Positions 27,542-35,842 of a stretch of 64,000 nucleotides of DNA are shown here, piece by piece (the first letter of the stretch is position 1; the number at the start of each line of letters is the position of its first letter). The notes under the pieces were generated by a model. It worked only from the letters and a program-made list of their open reading frames with translations, was not told where the DNA came from and searched no databases. The position numbers were made by a program, and so were the translations under genes. The stretch comes from Oleiharenicola lentus (GTDB lineage: Bacteria > Verrucomicrobiota > Verrucomicrobiia > Opitutales > Opitutaceae). The stretch covers positions 1,167,001 to 1,231,000 of the forward strand of contig NZ_SDHX01000002.1 of NCBI RefSeq assembly GCF_004118375.1, given 5' to 3'.

Positions 27542-29382
27542 ACGCCACCGCCGACATGTCCGCCGTTCTGATTCCCCCGTCACGTCCGGGAAACTGGCAC
27601 TTCGCCGAGGAGCTGGTCGGAGCCGGCGCCTTGGCGGCCATGGTGCTGCTGCCCATGGTGGAGATCGGCGCCCGGGCCGCCGGTTGGCCGGGATTGGCCG
27701 GGTCGGGCACGCTGGTGCAACACCTCACGCTCGTCGTCGGCATGGCCGGCGCGGCGCTCGCCGCCGGCCGGGGCCGGCTGCTGGCCTTCGCCAGTTCCGC
27801 GTCATTTCTGCCGACGCGCTGGCAAAGCCGCGCCCACGGCCTGACTCACGCCGGCTCCGCGGCCGTGACCTTTCTGCTGGCCGTGGCGTCCGCCCGCTTC
27901 GTGGCCGTCGAGCGCGAGTCCGCCAGTTTGCTGCTCGATCGCATCCCGCTCTGGTGGGTCCAATCGGTCCTGCCCCTGGGATTCGCCCTGATGACCGGCC
28001 GTTTGCTCTGGCGCGCCAGCACCGCCTGGCGTGGACGGCTGCTGAGCTTGGCGCTGGCGATGCTGGTGGTCGTGGCGGGCGTGTGGCCGCCCTGCGCCCG
28101 CGAGGCGTTGGTCTGGCCGGGCCTGGTCGGGCTGCTGCTCCTGGCCACGCTGGGCGCGCCGCTCTACGTGCCGATCGGGGGAGCCGCTCTCCTCCTTTTC
28201 CAAGGCGGCGGCCTGCCCATCGCCGCCATTCCGGTTGAACACTACCGGCTGGTCACCAACCCCGCACTGCCGTCGATCCCGTTGTTCACGCTGGCCGGCT
28301 GTCTCATGGCCGAGGGCGGGGCGGCCCGGCGGCTGGTGGCGCTTTCTCAGGCGCTGGTCGGGTGGTTCCATGGCGGGCCGGCGGTCGCGACCGCGTTGCT
28401 CTGCGCCTTCTTCACCGCGCTGACCGGCGGTTCGGGCGTCACCATCCTCGCCCTCGGCGGGCTGCTGATGCCGGTGTTGCGCTCGGCCCGCTACTCCGAG
28501 CGGGACGCCCTCGGCCTGCTCACCGGCGCCGGCTCGCTCGGCATCCTGCTGCCACCCTGCCTGCCGGTGATTCTGTATGCGGTCGTCGCCAAGGTCGGCA
28601 TCAACGAGATGTTTCTCGGCGGGCTTATTCCCGGTCTGCTGCTGATCGGGCTGACCATTGCGTGGGGCGTGCGCACCGGCGGGAAAAACCGCGGCCAACT
28701 CACTCCGTTCAACCTCGCGGCCGCGCGCCGCGCGATCTGGACGGCCAAGTGGGAGCTGCTGCTCCCGGTGGTGGCGCTCGGGGCGCTGTTCAGCGGCCGG
28801 GCCACGCCGGTCGAGGCCGCGGCCGTGACCGCCGCCTATGCGTTCATCGTCGAAACCTGCATCCACCGCGACCTGCACTGGCGGCGCGATCTCCTGCGTG
28901 TGCTGACCGAGAGCGTCCTGCTGGTCGGCGGCATCCTGCTGATTCTCGGGGTGGCGCTCGGGCTGACCAACTACCTGATCGACGTGCAGGCGCCCGACGC
29001 GCTGGCCGCCTGGGCGCGCGAACATGTGCCGAACCGCTGGCTGTTCCTGCTCGGCCTCAACGTCGTGCTGATCGTCGTCGGCGGCATTGTTGAAATCTAC
29101 GCCGCCATCGTGGTCGTGGTGCCGCTGCTGCTGCCGGTGGGACGCGAACTCGGCCTCGATCCCATCCACCTCGGCATCCTCTTCCTCGCGAACCTGGAGC
29201 TCGGCTTCCTCATGCCGCCGGTGGGGCTCAACCTGCTGCTCGCCGCCTCGCGCCTCAACAAGCCCGTCGCAGAGACCGCCCGCGCGGTGCTGCCCATGCT
29301 GCTGGTGCTTTTTCTGGGCGTGCTGCTCATCACCTACGTGCCGGCGCTGACCACCGCGCTGCCGCAGTTATTTCAGCGCTGA
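27538..29382 (+). CDS. TRAP transporter fused DctQ-DctM permease
   Basis: 614 residues of almost continuous membrane helices. The first ~150 residues are the small DctQ-type subunit (four helices), the rest the large DctM-type subunit with LPSIPLFTLAGCLMAEGG, FFTALTGGSGVTILALGGLL, TGAGSLGILLPPCLPVILY, and the C-terminal LELGFLMPPVGLNLLLAAS. These LPPC/MPPVG hairpin motifs mark the elevator transport core. Uses the sodium or proton gradient to import the ligand bound by the DctP-like protein. Third gene of the TatT-P-QM operon. Confidence 0.92.
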   Translation: MNATADMSAVLIPPSRPGNWHFAEELVGAGALAAMVLLPMVEIGARAAGWPGLAGSGTLVQHLTLVVGMAGAALAAGRGRLLAFASSASFLPTRWQSRAHGLTHAGSAAVTFLLAVASARFVAVERESASLLLDRIPLWWVQSVLPLGFALMTGRLLWRASTAWRGRLLSLALAMLVVVAGVWPPCAREALVWPGLVGLLLLATLGAPLYVPIGGAALLLFQGGGLPIAAIPVEHYRLVTNPALPSIPLFTLAGCLMAEGGAARRLVALSQALVGWFHGGPAVATALLCAFFTALTGGSGVTILALGGLLMPVLRSARYSERDALGLLTGAGSLGILLPPCLPVILYAVVAKVGINEMFLGGLIPGLLLIGLTIAWGVRTGGKNRGQLTPFNLAAARRAIWTAKWELLLPVVALGALFSGRATPVEAAAVTAAYAFIVETCIHRDLHWRRDLLRVLTESVLLVGGILLILGVALGLTNYLIDVQAPDALAAWAREHVPNRWLFLLGLNVVLIVVGGIVEIYAAIVVVVPLLLPVGRELGLDPIHLGILFLANLELGFLMPPVGLNLLLAASRLNKPVAETARAVLPMLLVLFLGVLLITYVPALTTALPQLFQR

Positions 29383-29403
29383 AGTCCGCACGTCTTCCCG
29401 CCC

Positions 29404-30054
29404 ATGCACCTGAAACAACTGCCCAACCTGATCAGCCTGTGTCGGCTGGCCGTGCTGCCTCCGCTGATGATCGGAGCCATGGCCGTCGGCGAACGCGCGT
29501 GGTTTTTCGGGTTGCTGTGCGTGGCCTGGGCAACCGATGCGCTGGACGGTTTTCTCGCGCGCCGGCTCAACGCCGTCACCGACCTGGGCCGGCTGCTCGA
29601 CAGCTGGGCCGACTACGTGACGCTCGCGCTGTGCCTCGCCGGTCTGGCCTGGCTCTGGCCCGAGGTGATGGCGCGCGAATGGCGCTGGATCGCCGCGGGC
29701 GTGACCGCCTGCTTCGCCGTCGTGATCTGCGGCCTGGTGCGCTACGGGCGGCCTCCCGGCTATCACACGCGTCTGGCCAAGCTCACGGCCATCGCGCTGC
29801 CCCTGGCCTTCGCCAGCCTGCTGGCGGGCTGGTCGGCCCGGCCGCTGCACGGGGTCGTGGTGCTGCAGGTCCTGAGCACGCTCGAGGAACTCGCGATTTT
29901 CCTGCTGCTGCCCGGCCACTCCGGCGAGGTGTCGTCGGTGAGGTCCGCCTGGCGCCAACGCCAAACCCGGCTGCCCGCGCCACCGTCGCAGCCCCCGGCC
30001 GGTCACCCCGCGCGTCCGCCCGCCCCATTTCCCTCCCATCCTTCCACGCCATGA
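29404..30054 (+). CDS. CDP-alcohol phosphatidyltransferase family enzyme
   Basis: 216 residues with six membrane helices. The full family motif is present at residues 45-70: DALDGFLARRLNAVTD followed by LGRLLDSWAD, fitting D-x2-DG-x2-AR-x8-G-x3-D-x3-D. The enzyme transfers a phosphoalcohol from a CDP-activated donor to an alcohol; the acceptor is unknown and could be glycerol phosphate, inositol or another alcohol. Unexpected in a TRAP operon, 21 bases after the permease. The tail (PPAPFPSHPSTP) is proline-rich and probably disordered. Overlaps the next gene by ATGA. Confidence 0.88.
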   Translation: MHLKQLPNLISLCRLAVLPPLMIGAMAVGERAWFFGLLCVAWATDALDGFLARRLNAVTDLGRLLDSWADYVTLALCLAGLAWLWPEVMAREWRWIAAGVTACFAVVICGLVRYGRPPGYHTRLAKLTAIALPLAFASLLAGWSARPLHGVVVLQVLSTLEELAIFLLLPGHSGEVSSVRSAWRQRQTRLPAPPSQPPAGHPARPPAPFPSHPSTP

Positions 30055-31064
30055 CCCTGTCCACCTCCTCGGGCCGCTTCGCCGGCATGTTTCGCGACGC
30101 TTACCTGCGCTCCCTTGCCGAGTATCGCTTCTTCTACGACGACATCGCCGAAATCGGCAATCCCACGGAGGCGGAACACGTGTTCTACTTCGTGCCCGGC
30201 ATCAACGGCACGCCGGGACAGATGCGCTTCCTGCTGCCCAGCCTGGTCCGCGTCTTCGGTCCGCGCTGCTACCTCAAGGCGCTGCATCTGCCGGAGTTCT
30301 CCGCGCGGCGGCCGGTCTGGGAGAAATACACCCTGGCGAACGTGGACCGAAAACTCGCGCGCCTGCGGGCCGATTTCGAGGATTTGCTCGCACGGTTTCC
30401 GCGCGTGAACGTGCTCTGTTCGAGCAACGGGTTCTACGACTTCGCGGCGGCGGCCGGCGGTCTGTGCGCCACGCTGCCGCCTGGCCGGTTGCACCTGCTG
30501 TGGGGCGCCTGCGCGCCGGACCGCTTCAAGCCCACGCCCTGGGAAAAGGTGTTCTTCCCGCTGAACGGGCTGCACCACGACGGGCAGGCCTGGTTCGCCT
30601 ATCCCAACCACAACCTTCTCCAGCTCTGCAATCCCGAGACCTCCGACTCCTTCGACTGGCGCGAGGGGGACAGCCGCCGGACCTTCGTCAAAGCGGACCT
30701 CGAATCGCGCTTCCGCTGCGCCGGCCTGCACTGGTGCTACACATCGCCCGCCCAGATCGGCCGCTGCGTCCGGCACGTCGTGGCGCAGATCGCGGGGCCG
30801 CTGGACATCCCGGCCGCCGCCCTGGTCGCCGCGAACGACGGTTACTGGCAGGGCCGGTCGCACGGCGAGATCGAGCGCGTCATCCTCGGCTACCTCCCGC
30901 GCTGCCGGATCGATTTCCGTCCGGCCTCCCATCTGTGGGTCGTGACCCCGACCTTCGCGACCGCCCTGCTCGAACGCCTGCGTCATGAGCCCGCTCACCG
31001 AACGGCCGCAACCCGCACGGCGGATGCCTTTGCCCGCCCATTGAGTGACTCAATACCGGCATAG
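30051..31064 (+). CDS. Hydrolase-like protein of unknown function
   Basis: 337 residues, no signal peptide. It has hints of an alpha/beta-hydrolase: strand FYFVPGINGTPGQMRFL, a nucleophile-elbow-like VLCSSNGFYDF near residue 121, a strand HLLWGAC, an acid in VAANDGYWQGR and a terminal His in SHLWVVTP. The sequence is not close to any named family I know. It starts inside the CDP-alcohol transferase stop (ATGA), so the two may act on the same substrate, such as a lipid or ester. Its last 25 bases overlap promoter copy C. Confidence 0.6.
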   Translation: MTLSTSSGRFAGMFRDAYLRSLAEYRFFYDDIAEIGNPTEAEHVFYFVPGINGTPGQMRFLLPSLVRVFGPRCYLKALHLPEFSARRPVWEKYTLANVDRKLARLRADFEDLLARFPRVNVLCSSNGFYDFAAAAGGLCATLPPGRLHLLWGACAPDRFKPTPWEKVFFPLNGLHHDGQAWFAYPNHNLLQLCNPETSDSFDWREGDSRRTFVKADLESRFRCAGLHWCYTSPAQIGRCVRHVVAQIAGPLDIPAAALVAANDGYWQGRSHGEIERVILGYLPRCRIDFRPASHLWVVTPTFATALLERLRHEPAHRTAATRTADAFARPLSDSIPA

Positions 31065-31105
31065 GTATTATGAATTAACGGTCTGCGCGCGCCTTCGGGT
31101 ATTCT
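31040..31105 (+). promoter_or_regulatory. Shared promoter, copy C with perfect palindrome (TonB receptor)
   Basis: ATTGAGTGACTCAAT (31040-31054) is a perfect palindrome with T-N11-A spacing, then 18 bases to AATTAACG (31073-31080), GCGCGCGC, and a TATTCT hexamer (31100-31105). Ungapped match to copy B (44 of 66). The palindrome lies inside the last codons of the preceding gene, whose TAG is at 31062-31064. The receptor ATG follows 70 bases further on, so this mRNA has a leader. Confidence 0.7.
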
Positions 31106-31175
31106 CACCGCGCTTCTCCCCACCACGGCCTTCGCCGCCTGCAGTTTGTTTCCTCCTGTCATTCGCACTCACGTC

Positions 31176-33530
31176 ATGAACTCCACCCGCCTCCTCCACC
31201 GCCTCGGGGTGATCCTTGCCCTCCTGCCTGCGCTCCTCCCGGCCCAGGAAACCATCCAACTCGACAAGCTCACCGTCACCGCCCAAGGACGCGTCCAGCC
31301 TGTCGGCGAGGTGCCGATTCCGCTCACGGCCTACATCGGCTCGTTCCTCGAGCAAAACGGCGTCAGCGACTACGAGGCGCTCGCGCCCTACGTGCCCGGG
31401 CTCTTTATCCAGGAACAGTCGCCCAACAATCCCGGCATCAACATCCGCGGCATCACCACCGACAGCGGAGACCCGCGCGGCGAATCCCGCGTGTCGATCT
31501 TCCAGGACGGCGTCTCCATCAGCCGCTCGCGCGCCAGCGTGGTCGAGCTGTTCGACCTCGAGCGCATCGAGGTGCTAAAGGGGCCGCAGGGCACGCTGTT
31601 TGGGCGCGGGGCGGAGATCGGCGCCGTCTCGATCGTGCAGCGCAAGGCCGCGAACGAGCGCTCCGGTTCGCTAACCGTAGGCTTCGGCAGCGACCGTGAA
31701 TACCGCGTCGCGGGCCACCTCAACGCCCCCCTGGTGGACGGCAAACTGTTCGGCCGCCTAGCGTTCACCCACGTGCAGCACGACGGATCCATCGAAAATC
31801 TCGCCGACGGCTCCGACCTCAACGGCAAGCACACCACGGCGCTGCGGGCCGCGTTGCGGTGGCAGCCGACCGACCGCACCACCGCCGACCTGATCGCCAA
31901 CTGGCAGCACGACACGCCGCCGGGCACGGCGTTCAAGAGCGGCGTCATTCCCACCTCGCGCGGCGACACCAATCCCTTCAGCGCGGCCGAGCTGACCCGC
32001 GGCTCCGCGCTCGGGGTGGACCGCACGGTCGGCGGCCTCACCGGCATCGTCACCCACGAGCTCAACCCGGCCTGGTCGGTCACCAGCATCACCGGCTGGC
32101 GCGAGTATGATGCCTACGAATCCTTCGACGCCGACGGCTCCGGCCTTTACCTGCTGGAGTTCGCCGAGGACGCGCGCGGCCGGCAGCTCAGCCAGGAGTT
32201 GCGTTTCAACTACGACGCGGACGGACGCTTCGCCGGCTTCTTTGGCGCGAGCTGGTTCCGGGAGAACGGTTCGGCGCGCGTGCCCTTCTCGACCGACGAA
32301 CGTCAGCTCTGGCCCTTCCTGTCCGGCTCCTTCGCCAGCGGGCTGGTGCAGGCCGGCGTGCCCGGCGCGCTGGTTAACTTCGCCGTGCCCACTCTGAATC
32401 CGTTCATCCCGCAGGCCACGCTGCCGGCGACCTTCGCCGCCTTCGCCAATCCCGCGCTGCCCCCGTCGCTGCAAGGCCTCTCCTTCCTCGCCGGTGCGCC
32501 GTTGCAGGGCCGCCGCACCGACGAATATACGCAGTCGGGCCGCACCCAGGCCTACGATGTTTTCGCCGACGGCACCTGGCGCGTTACCGACCGGCTCGAA
32601 GTCACCGCCGGCCTGCGGGTGACCGAGGAGAAGCTCACGTCCGGTTATGAAGTGAGCAACGGCACGCCGCCCGCCACGCTCGGCTTCATCCTCAACGCGA
32701 TCCCCGGCTATCCCTACCTGCCCTCGGGCGGAAAGCGCGAGGCGAAGGACTCGCATTCCTCCTGGGACGGCCGGGTCGTCGTCCAATACCAGTTCCGGCC
32801 CACGCTGAACGCCTACGCCAGCGTGAGTCGCGGACACCGGGCGCCCAGCCTGCTGGTCGATTCCACCAGCGTCACCACCGCGGGCGAGGAAGAGGTCTGG
32901 AACTACGAGGCCGGCTGCAAGGGCACCCTGGGCAACGGCCGGCTGCAGTGGTCCGCCTCGGTGTTTCAATATGACTACGCGCACTTCCAGACCAGCGTGC
33001 TGAGCCTGGGCCGCTTCACCGTGCTCGACGCCGGCAACGCCACCGGCCGCGGTTTCGAGTTTGCGCTGCAGGGTGTCGTCAACGAGCGCCTGTCGGTGTT
33101 CGCCACCTATGCCCACACGGATGCGACCTTCGACGACAGCGGCGACGACGGCCAGCCGCAGGCCTATGCCGGTTACTCGTTCCGCCTGACGCCGCGCAAC
33201 GCCTTCTCGTTCGGCGGCACGCTCACGCTGCCCGCCGGCAACGGCCGGTTCTTTGTGACGCCGACCTATCAATATAAATCGGCCCACTGGTTTGAGGACA
33301 ACAACGCCTCCTTCGGCGGCCGTCTGCGGCAGGACGGCTACGGGCTCGCCCATGTGCGCCTGGGTTGGCGCTCGGCCCAGGATCGTTGGGAGATCTCCGT
33401 CCATGCGACCAACCTCTTTGACGAGGAGTATCTGATCGATGCCGGCAACGTCGGCGGCTCATTCGGCATCCCGACCTTCGTGGCCGGCGCACCCCGGCGC
33501 TGGGGAGTGCAGGCCGGTTATCGTTGGTAA
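31176..33530 (+). CDS. TonB-dependent receptor
   Basis: 784 residues. Signal peptide (LGVILALLPALLPAQ), plug with IQLDKLTVTAQGRVQ, YVPGLFIQEQSPNNPGINIR and ERIEVLKGPQGTLFGRGAEI, then a long barrel ending RRWGVQAGYRW. Plug style recalls receptors for small iron complexes or vitamins rather than glycans (no SusC-type extension). In the regulon with the TRAP transporter; a shared substrate that crosses the outer membrane here and the inner membrane by TRAP is an attractive inference. The ATG was chosen over a TTG ten codons upstream. Confidence 0.92.
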   Translation: MNSTRLLHRLGVILALLPALLPAQETIQLDKLTVTAQGRVQPVGEVPIPLTAYIGSFLEQNGVSDYEALAPYVPGLFIQEQSPNNPGINIRGITTDSGDPRGESRVSIFQDGVSISRSRASVVELFDLERIEVLKGPQGTLFGRGAEIGAVSIVQRKAANERSGSLTVGFGSDREYRVAGHLNAPLVDGKLFGRLAFTHVQHDGSIENLADGSDLNGKHTTALRAALRWQPTDRTTADLIANWQHDTPPGTAFKSGVIPTSRGDTNPFSAAELTRGSALGVDRTVGGLTGIVTHELNPAWSVTSITGWREYDAYESFDADGSGLYLLEFAEDARGRQLSQELRFNYDADGRFAGFFGASWFRENGSARVPFSTDERQLWPFLSGSFASGLVQAGVPGALVNFAVPTLNPFIPQATLPATFAAFANPALPPSLQGLSFLAGAPLQGRRTDEYTQSGRTQAYDVFADGTWRVTDRLEVTAGLRVTEEKLTSGYEVSNGTPPATLGFILNAIPGYPYLPSGGKREAKDSHSSWDGRVVVQYQFRPTLNAYASVSRGHRAPSLLVDSTSVTTAGEEEVWNYEAGCKGTLGNGRLQWSASVFQYDYAHFQTSVLSLGRFTVLDAGNATGRGFEFALQGVVNERLSVFATYAHTDATFDDSGDDGQPQAYAGYSFRLTPRNAFSFGGTLTLPAGNGRFFVTPTYQYKSAHWFEDNNASFGGRLRQDGYGLAHVRLGWRSAQDRWEISVHATNLFDEEYLIDAGNVGGSFGIPTFVAGAPRRWGVQAGYRW

Positions 33531-33543
33531 TCGCTCATGTTCC

Positions 33544-34473
33544 ATGAAAGCGCGCTCCCTCCGTTTGCCAGCCGGCGCCGTCGCCCTCCTGCTGGGCGCC
33601 GGCTGCGCCACGCGCGAAGTCATGCCGGTCCGCGTCGAGGTGTATGGCGCACTGGACCTGCCCCGGGATTGCTCCGTCGTCGGCATTTCCGCCGCCGGGG
33701 TCACCCCGGAATTTTACCTGAACGAACCGACCACGAAGGAGTCGGCCGCTCGGGAAATCAGCGAGGACATGCGGGCCAGCCCGATCGACGCCGAGACCGC
33801 CATCCTCCTGCCGGCCGTGCCATTGATCAGCGCGATATTGGGCGGAACATTCGGCGGCGCGATGGGCGTGCGCGCGGCCGAAGTGCAAGAGGGCACTCGC
33901 ACGATTCAGGCGACGCTGCACGACTACGCCATCGATCGCCGGCTGGAACACACCCTGGTGCAGCACGTCGAGCACCTGCGCCCGGGAGCAATCCAACTTC
34001 TCCCGCCCAGTGTGACGCCGCCCAACCCCGGGCGACGTCGCCTGCTGCTCTATGACTACGAGCACCGGCGTTCGACGCCGCGCCCCGAACCGCCCGCCCT
34101 CGCACCGGCCGGCCCGCGCGTTGATGCGGTGCTCACCTGGCGCATCAGCTCCTTTGGTTTCTCGGCGCCACAACCCCATCCCAGACCGGGCACCTTCGCT
34201 GGGAACGAGTTCAATCCGCCGCTGCGGTTGACCGTGGCCGTGGACTTGCAGGCGGTCCGCACCGCGGACCGGTCGGAACTCGGCGGCGTGTCGCTGATCT
34301 ATCAAAGCCAACCCCACAAATTCACCCAATGGGCCGAAAACGACGCCCGGCTCCTGCGCACGGAGCTCGATGCGGCGCTGGCCTGCTTCCAACGGGCAAT
34401 CAACGACCGGCTCGCCGTAGCTTCACTCTACGCTGCTGAAACGCCCGCCGACGGGCGCAGGCCGCTGCACTGA
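33544..34473 (+). CDS. Lipoprotein of unknown function
   Basis: 309 residues. Lipobox LLLGAGC, then a mostly beta/alpha protein with LPRDCSVVGISAAGVTPEFY, a Gly-rich hydrophobic hairpin ILGGTFGGAMGV near residue 100, a Pro-rich linker (RPEPPALAPAGPRVD) and a C-terminal strand pair. No family recognised. It follows the TonB receptor after 13 bases, so it is presumably co-transcribed from promoter copy C and could be a receptor partner. Confidence 0.72.
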   Translation: MKARSLRLPAGAVALLLGAGCATREVMPVRVEVYGALDLPRDCSVVGISAAGVTPEFYLNEPTTKESAAREISEDMRASPIDAETAILLPAVPLISAILGGTFGGAMGVRAAEVQEGTRTIQATLHDYAIDRRLEHTLVQHVEHLRPGAIQLLPPSVTPPNPGRRRLLLYDYEHRRSTPRPEPPALAPAGPRVDAVLTWRISSFGFSAPQPHPRPGTFAGNEFNPPLRLTVAVDLQAVRTADRSELGGVSLIYQSQPHKFTQWAENDARLLRTELDAALACFQRAINDRLAVASLYAAETPADGRRPLH

Positions 34474-34622
34474 TGATCCGGACGAATCCAGAGCCTCGAT
34501 CCGGCGAAGCCGCAGGTGTCGATTCCCTGCAACCCCGCCAACTGCGTCGTTCCCTTCTCCCCGTGCTGCCGACTGCCGCTTGATTTATCGCGCTGGTCCC
34601 GAAGCCAACACCCCACCCTGTC

Positions 34623-35408
34623 ATGCAAATCCACCCCGCCCGGCTCGCCCCGCTTTTCGTTGTGGCGGCTCTGACCCTCACCGGCTGCGTCTCCGCCAAA
34701 TACAAGCTGGCGCCGAAGTCCCCCGCCCACACCTCGCCTCCGCCCGCCTTGGAGATCACGGCGGCCAGCTCTACGGCCCATGCCACGCTGCACACGGTCG
34801 TCGTTTTTCACGGTCCCGGTTCGTGGAAGAGGGATGCGTATTGGGACGAGTATATCGTCACCCTGACGAATACCGCCGAGGTCCCGCTCACCTTCGACCA
34901 AGCGGTGCTCTACAACCTCACCGACCATGAGAGCCGGCCGGGGCACAACCCCTGGGAGCTGGATAAAATCAGCCGGCATCGCCTGAAGGTGGCGAAACGC
35001 ACCGGCCGCAACCTCGCGCTGGGGGTCGGCATAACGGGCGCGTGGGTCGGCTCCCTCTCGCTGGTGGCCTCCAACATCACGATCTGGGGCGGCGTCTCCA
35101 ATGCCAGCGCAGTGACCGCCGGCGCCGCCGGGATGATCGGAATCCCACTGGTCCTGCTCGGCAGCAGTGTCCGCACCATGGTCGCCCGCCGCGCCATCGC
35201 CACGGAATTTGCCCGGCGGGAACTGGACCTCCCCCTGACCCTCGCCCCCGGCGATTCCCGGACCGGCAGTCTGTTTTTCCCGGTCACACCGGGTCCCACG
35301 CGATTGTTCCTGCAAGGCGGGGACGCTTCAGGCCATGGCCATGACCTCACGCTGGACCTGACGCCCTTGGCCGGTCTTCACCTCCGGCCGGCGAAACCTG
35401 CACGCTGA
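34623..35408 (+). CDS. Lipoprotein of unknown function
   Basis: 261 residues. Lipobox LTLTGC, a Pro-rich stretch (KSPAHTSPPPALE), a beta domain with YIVTLTNTAEVPLTFDQAVL that looks like an Ig- or C2-type sandwich, then a hydrophobic Gly-rich hairpin GVGITGAWVGSLSLVAS and VTAGAAGMIGIPLVLLG near residues 125-180, and a C-terminal beta domain with LDLPLTLAPGDSRTGSLFFP. Could be a membrane-anchored cell-envelope protein. Gap of 149 bases after the previous lipoprotein. Function unknown. Confidence 0.7.
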   Translation: MQIHPARLAPLFVVAALTLTGCVSAKYKLAPKSPAHTSPPPALEITAASSTAHATLHTVVVFHGPGSWKRDAYWDEYIVTLTNTAEVPLTFDQAVLYNLTDHESRPGHNPWELDKISRHRLKVAKRTGRNLALGVGITGAWVGSLSLVASNITIWGGVSNASAVTAGAAGMIGIPLVLLGSSVRTMVARRAIATEFARRELDLPLTLAPGDSRTGSLFFPVTPGPTRLFLQGGDASGHGHDLTLDLTPLAGLHLRPAKPAR

Positions 35409-35633
35409 GCCGCAGGCGCCGCCAGCATGAGTTGCGGGAAAATAGCACCGCCGGGATCCGTGGCGGATTCCCGGCGGCAAGGTTCCGGTTGTTACCCCTA
35501 ACGACCGGATTGGACACACAAACCTACAGCTAACGACCCTCTTCATCGGCACGTTTCGCCACGCCGCGACTTTTTTTATTCCCCGCGCAGAAATGTAACA
35601 GAAGCGGCGTTATCCCCAAGCTTGGTCACCACG

Positions 35634-35837
35634 ACGGAGGCTTGGCGGAGATGGCGAAGCAAACACACGAAAGTTGCTCCAATTCCGCATCCGTCATCCT
35701 GAGCCGTGCGAAGGATCCAGCAGCACAACCGATGGCAGATAAAATCTTGGATCCTTCACTTCGTTCAGGATGACACGAGACGGAGGGTTAAAGCCTGTCT
35801 TCAACTTTCCGTGTTTTCCGTGTCTTCCGTGGGCCAA
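35634..35837. repeat. MITE-like inverted repeat element, copy 3
   Basis: Outer GGTCACCACGA start at 35634 is mirrored loosely by a TTTCCGTGTTTTCCGTGTCT-type arm at 35806-35837. The inner pair is GTCATCCTGAGCC..GGATCC at 35693-35718 against GGATCC..CTTCGTTCAGGATGAC at 35749-35774, an almost perfect inverted repeat. Fills most of the 434-base gap 35409-35842; the bases before it (35409-35633) show no gene. It ends 5 bases before the stop of the next minus-strand gene. Confidence 0.78.
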
Positions 35838-35842
35838 CCCCT

